64,000 bases of DNA, taken from Nymphaea colorata (taxonomy: Eukaryota > Streptophyta > Magnoliopsida > Nymphaeales > Nymphaeaceae). Each line of letters begins with the position of its first letter. Position 1 is the stretch's first letter. Positions 60,869-64,000 of the stretch are shown here, one piece after another. Below the pieces are notes generated by a model. The model was not told the DNA's origin. It worked only from the letters and a program-made list of their open reading frames with translations, and searched no databases. The DNA is taken from NCBI RefSeq assembly GCF_008831285.2, contig NC_045144.1, forward strand, positions 7,118,176 through 7,182,175. The letters are read 5' to 3'. Position numbers and translations under genes: made by a program.

Positions 60869-63036
60869 ATGGCGAAGAACGCTAGCGAGAAGGCCGATGC
60901 AAAAAAGAAGAACAAGAAGAGGAAGAGCTCCAGCAAGAAGCTGCTCCTCGCGCCCCACTCGGTGGTGATGAAGGCGAGCGCCGCAAAGGCCAACCCGTTC
61001 GAGAGCATCTGGACGCGGCGGAAGTTCGATGTCCTCGGGAAGAAGCGGAAGGGCGAGGAGATTCGCATGGGTTCATCTCGATCTAAGGCAGTCAAGAAGG
61101 CGAGTTATCTCTTCCTGATTGTGCATTTTCTCGTCCCCTTGTTTTTTTTCCGTGTGTTGTTTTCGATTGACCCGCATTTCGGGTTAATTACAGTTTCATG
61201 GAAAGCTTTGGTGGTCTGGAAAATTTCGTTTGTTTATAAGAATTGCATTTTTCTTATGAGGGAATAGGTATAAGATTCCTACTTCTTAGAGAAACTGTGG
61301 GAAACACGCAGGACTACGTGAAGCTGAGCTAGTTTAGATTCAAAATTCATAGAGGTGCCCGCCGTGGAGGATTTTTAGGAGGTTGTCAGTTTATCTTGAA
61401 ATAAAACTTCAGAGATTCTTTTTTTTTTTTTGCGAGAAAATATGAGGAGCGACTATTTTATAAATGAGTGGGGGATTAAGGAAATAGGTAAGCTGATTTA
61501 GGTGGAAGGACTGTTAGTCTTGCCGCATATCTTTCTTAAATAACTTGTGAACTAATTTCGATTGATTATTATTGACTCGAGAATGTGAGAACATTTTGAA
61601 GCTACATCTTCAAAAGACAATAGAAATCTACATATAAGTGGAAGATCTTTATACTTTTTACCGTAGAAATAGGTTGTCGCTCGTGCACACACACACACAC
61701 AAAAGGTAACACTTATTTCTTCAACGATAAATCAATCTCCAACACTCAAATCAAGCCTTAAATCAGTTTTGTCAAAATGACCAAAACTTCCTCAAGTACG
61801 ACTTGGAACAGTGTCTAGAAGTTGAGTGTGATGGGCTTTGTAACCCAAAACGAAAAAATCACATTCGAGTCCCTTTTTGAAAGGCATATCACACTAAGAG
61901 TGTCAAAGGATCGAGTGTGAAAGAGGGGAGGGGGTGGTGTTATTATTAAAACTCGAAAGGAAAAAAATTACATTCGGGTTCCTTTTTTTTTCTGCCACTC
62001 TCATATTGTTGCAATACAGGGCATATCACAGTACATCGTAGATGCAACAATGTGTCATACAATATGGATCAATAATGGGGATTACACCGGTGTAACGTCC
62101 CAACTGTTTCACTGTGTATCTTACGAGGTGACACAATATACACATTTTTGGTCTAGATAGTTACAAATGATGTAGAAAACATGCATGTCAAATTAAGGAT
62201 CACTTGGTATGTATCATACAACGTGATAAGATACACATATTACTGGTCTAGATGGCAGCAATTGGTGTAGGAAACATAAACATGCGTGTCAAGTTAAGGA
62301 GCACTTGATATTCTGAAACATCTAAGCATTTTCCTACTGAGGGTGGAAAAGTTGGGGATAAAAAATGTCTATAGGGTTCCAGTGCACAAACAGATAAATT
62401 TGATTGAGAGTTCACATGGAGCTAGTTTCATGATCCTAGTCAATAATTGGCATAGAAATGGATTTGTCAGATACTGCGTAACACAGTTGAAGCAAATTGC
62501 TTTATGGTTGGCTTCTTAATCTATCATTTTTAGGTGAAACATTATCAATCATTGCTATTTTCATTGACCATTTAGAAAAAATGGCCAACACCGTCGGGGT
62601 GGATTGCTAGAGCAGACGGAACTCTGGACAAAGCCTAAAGTTTCTATGCTTGTAGTTTTTTTCTTCATGATACCATCTAACTAGCTTTTGAATTTTCAAT
62701 AGTGATTGACAATCTTGATGACATTATGTTGACTAGTAATTATTGAATTTCTTGTACTCCTAAGATCTGGTTAGCACAAAGAGTATTTTTGAAATGAGTT
62801 TTAAAGTTGCTTACAGAATGCATTATTAATTTTGAGGACATTTTTTGATTATCAATTTGCTATTTATGTTCCAGAAGCTAACAAGTGACATTTTTTAACA
62901 GCGGAAGGAAACTCTTCTGGCAGAATACCAACAAAGTGCCAAGTCATCTAAGTTTTTGGATAGGCGTATAGGAGAGAAGGATGTTACTCTTGAAGAGATG
63001 GACAAATCCATACTGCGCTTTCAGAGGGAGCGGCTG
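60869..63036 (+). CDS. NOP14: Nucleolar protein 14, N-terminal part (gene continues past the window)
   Basis: Exons 60869-61099 (77 codons) and 62902-63036 (45 codons) are seen; the protein is open at the right edge, the full family length being about 900 aa. Residues 2-30 are Lys-rich (nuclear/nucleolar targeting). The family signature is NPFESIWTRRKFDVLGKKRKGEE (about residues 42-64) followed by RSKAVKK, RKETLLAEYQQ and FLDRRIGEKD. NOP14 is a component of the small-subunit processome needed for 18S rRNA maturation. The intron between the two exons begins AAG|GCGAGT at 61100, a GC donor, and ends AACAG at 62901; this is the only junction that keeps the family reading frame. Exon 2 ends CGGCTG|GTTTGT. 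The start ATG sits in a good context (CCGATGGC). Confidence 0.9.
62114..62312. repeat. About 97-bp imperfect tandem duplication in NOP14 intron 1
   Basis: Units 62114-62209 and 62211-62312 align from TGTATC(T/A)TAC through GGTCTAGAT and GTAG(A/G)AAACAT to AGGA(T/G)CACTTG, with many substitutions. Confidence 0.8.
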
Positions 63037-63371
63037 GTTTGTTCTGGAAATTGTGTTTATTTATGTTAGTTGGGAAGAGTTTGAAATTGTAACTGTACAA
63101 CATTTTTGCAATACATTGCACCGTCTCCTCTCTACCAAAGGGCCTACTGCTTTTCCTCTTAAAGTGATCGACTAGAATGGCTTGTCTAGTGTTAAGTTTT
63201 TCTGGTGAAATATATGCTTTTGCAATGTTGTGTTGGCCATCTTGGTGCTTACTTGCTTGTTCATGTTATTAGGCATGAAAATTTCCACATCGGTACTTCC
63301 TTTCTAGAGGCACCTATAATTTTTTTTTATGCAAGATCCTGAAGAAACTGCATGCGGGTTGAAAGACTTTG

Positions 63372-63545
63372 TCGCTCACCCAGCGGCATAAAACTCCAGT
63401 GCTAGTGGCCCTGCACCTAGGCCTATACTGGCTTTGACTTCTGCAGGGACATGGAGACCACCGGGTTCAAACTGGTGACATGGGGTGTACCTCCCCACCA
63501 GGCACCAGCCCACCTGGCTGTGCTAAGTCCCTTGGAGAAAAAGGG
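63372..63545 (-). mobile_element. SINE-like segment, antisense to NOP14
   Basis: On the minus strand an A-box-like TAGCACAGCCAGG (63525-63513) is followed about 45 bp later by a B-box-like AGTTTGAACCC (63473-63463). The body is GC-richer than its surroundings. No clear tail or target duplication was found. Confidence 0.35.
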
Positions 63546-63589
63546 GGAGGGAGCTAAAATTTATTATATGTAAAAGCTGAAACTTATGT

Positions 63590-63870
63590 TACTTGGGTGC
63601 GGGGTGCTGGTGCGGTTGCGGCAATTTTCAAAAAAGTTTAGGTGCGGGTGCTGTGAGGATGCATATATATGTGTGTGTATATATGTGTATAAATCATTTG
63701 TTACATAGCTATTAACTGTTTGGTAGCCTTATTTGTCTATATTTACATATAAACATTTTAAATTTGAGATAGTTTAATTATGTAGACATTTAAAATGGTC
63801 AGTTTTGGTCCAGTTCATTGATGTGTTGTGTTGAAGAAACACCAGCACCAGTATCAACACAGGTGTGACA
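63590..63870 (+). repeat. Dispersed repeat with GGTGC-rich ends
   Basis: Begins with GGTGCGGGGTGCTGGTGCGG, carries a TATATGTGTG run, CATTTAAAATGGTCAGTTTT, and ends ACACCAGCACCAGTATCAAC. The inverted counterpart is 19980-20300. Confidence 0.65.
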
Positions 63871-64000
63871 ACTATTTAGAAGCATCCATGGGACATAGGC
63901 TGAATCACTTTTGGCTTCTTTCTGAATAAAATAAATACATTTTTTATGGTTTTATGATGGTTTGGAGCTATTCATATTCAGTGTTTATTAAACTTTGTTG

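Larger units (their letters stand above)
63037..64000. other. Start of NOP14 intron 2, repeat-filled
   Basis: After the donor at 63037 there is no further NOP14 exon before the window ends. The stretch holds a SINE-like segment and a GGTGC-type dispersed repeat, listed separately. Confidence 0.6.

Overview
This window is nuclear DNA from a flowering plant. Genes are split by canonical GT/AG introns of 84 bp to about 3.7 kb. The proteins are closest in type to land-plant families (plant NRPB9, plant RPN12, an At3g26100-type RCC1 protein, an At3g02290/At5g15790-type RING-H2 protein). Intergenic DNA and introns are AT-rich and full of microsatellites, MITEs and degenerate repeats. I cannot name the species. 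No tRNA, rRNA, CRISPR or bacterial-type operon is visible.

Layout: (1) 1-705, minus strand, a DUF4283 reading frame of a LINE-type retroelement running off the left edge. (2) 2887-4603, plus strand, a two-exon SSUH2/DnaJ-zinc-finger-like small protein. (3) 6859-10246, minus strand, RNA polymerase II subunit NRPB9, complete, four coding exons. (4) 13849-23075, minus strand, a seven-bladed RCC1-repeat protein, eight coding exons, with a probable leader exon near 26.7-26.9 kb. (5) 31977-35570, plus strand, a DsbA/FrnE-like thioredoxin-fold oxidoreductase, seven coding exons, leader exon near 29.7 kb. (6) 39654-45057, minus strand, a C3H2C3 RING-H2 ubiquitin ligase with a 9-codon last exon. (7) 50023-58052, plus strand, 26S proteasome lid subunit RPN12, complete at 267 aa. 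(8) 60869 onward, plus strand, the first two coding exons of the ribosome-biogenesis factor NOP14; the rest lies beyond the right edge. I built the exon models by hand from splice sites, reading phase and family resemblance. In every complete model the exon lengths add up to a whole number of codons.

The genes are ordinary housekeeping or regulatory genes and do not form a pathway cluster. The unusual material is in the non-coding part: a family of non-autonomous hAT-like elements with 8-bp target duplications, one 253-bp solo LTR with TG...CA ends and a 5-bp duplication, a Tourist-like MITE with TTA duplication, a 642-bp foldback element carrying a long pyrimidine tract, nine two-copy tandem duplications, several unnamed dispersed repeat families, and a non-canonical GC-AG intron in NOP14. 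I found no convincing undescribed multi-gene system.
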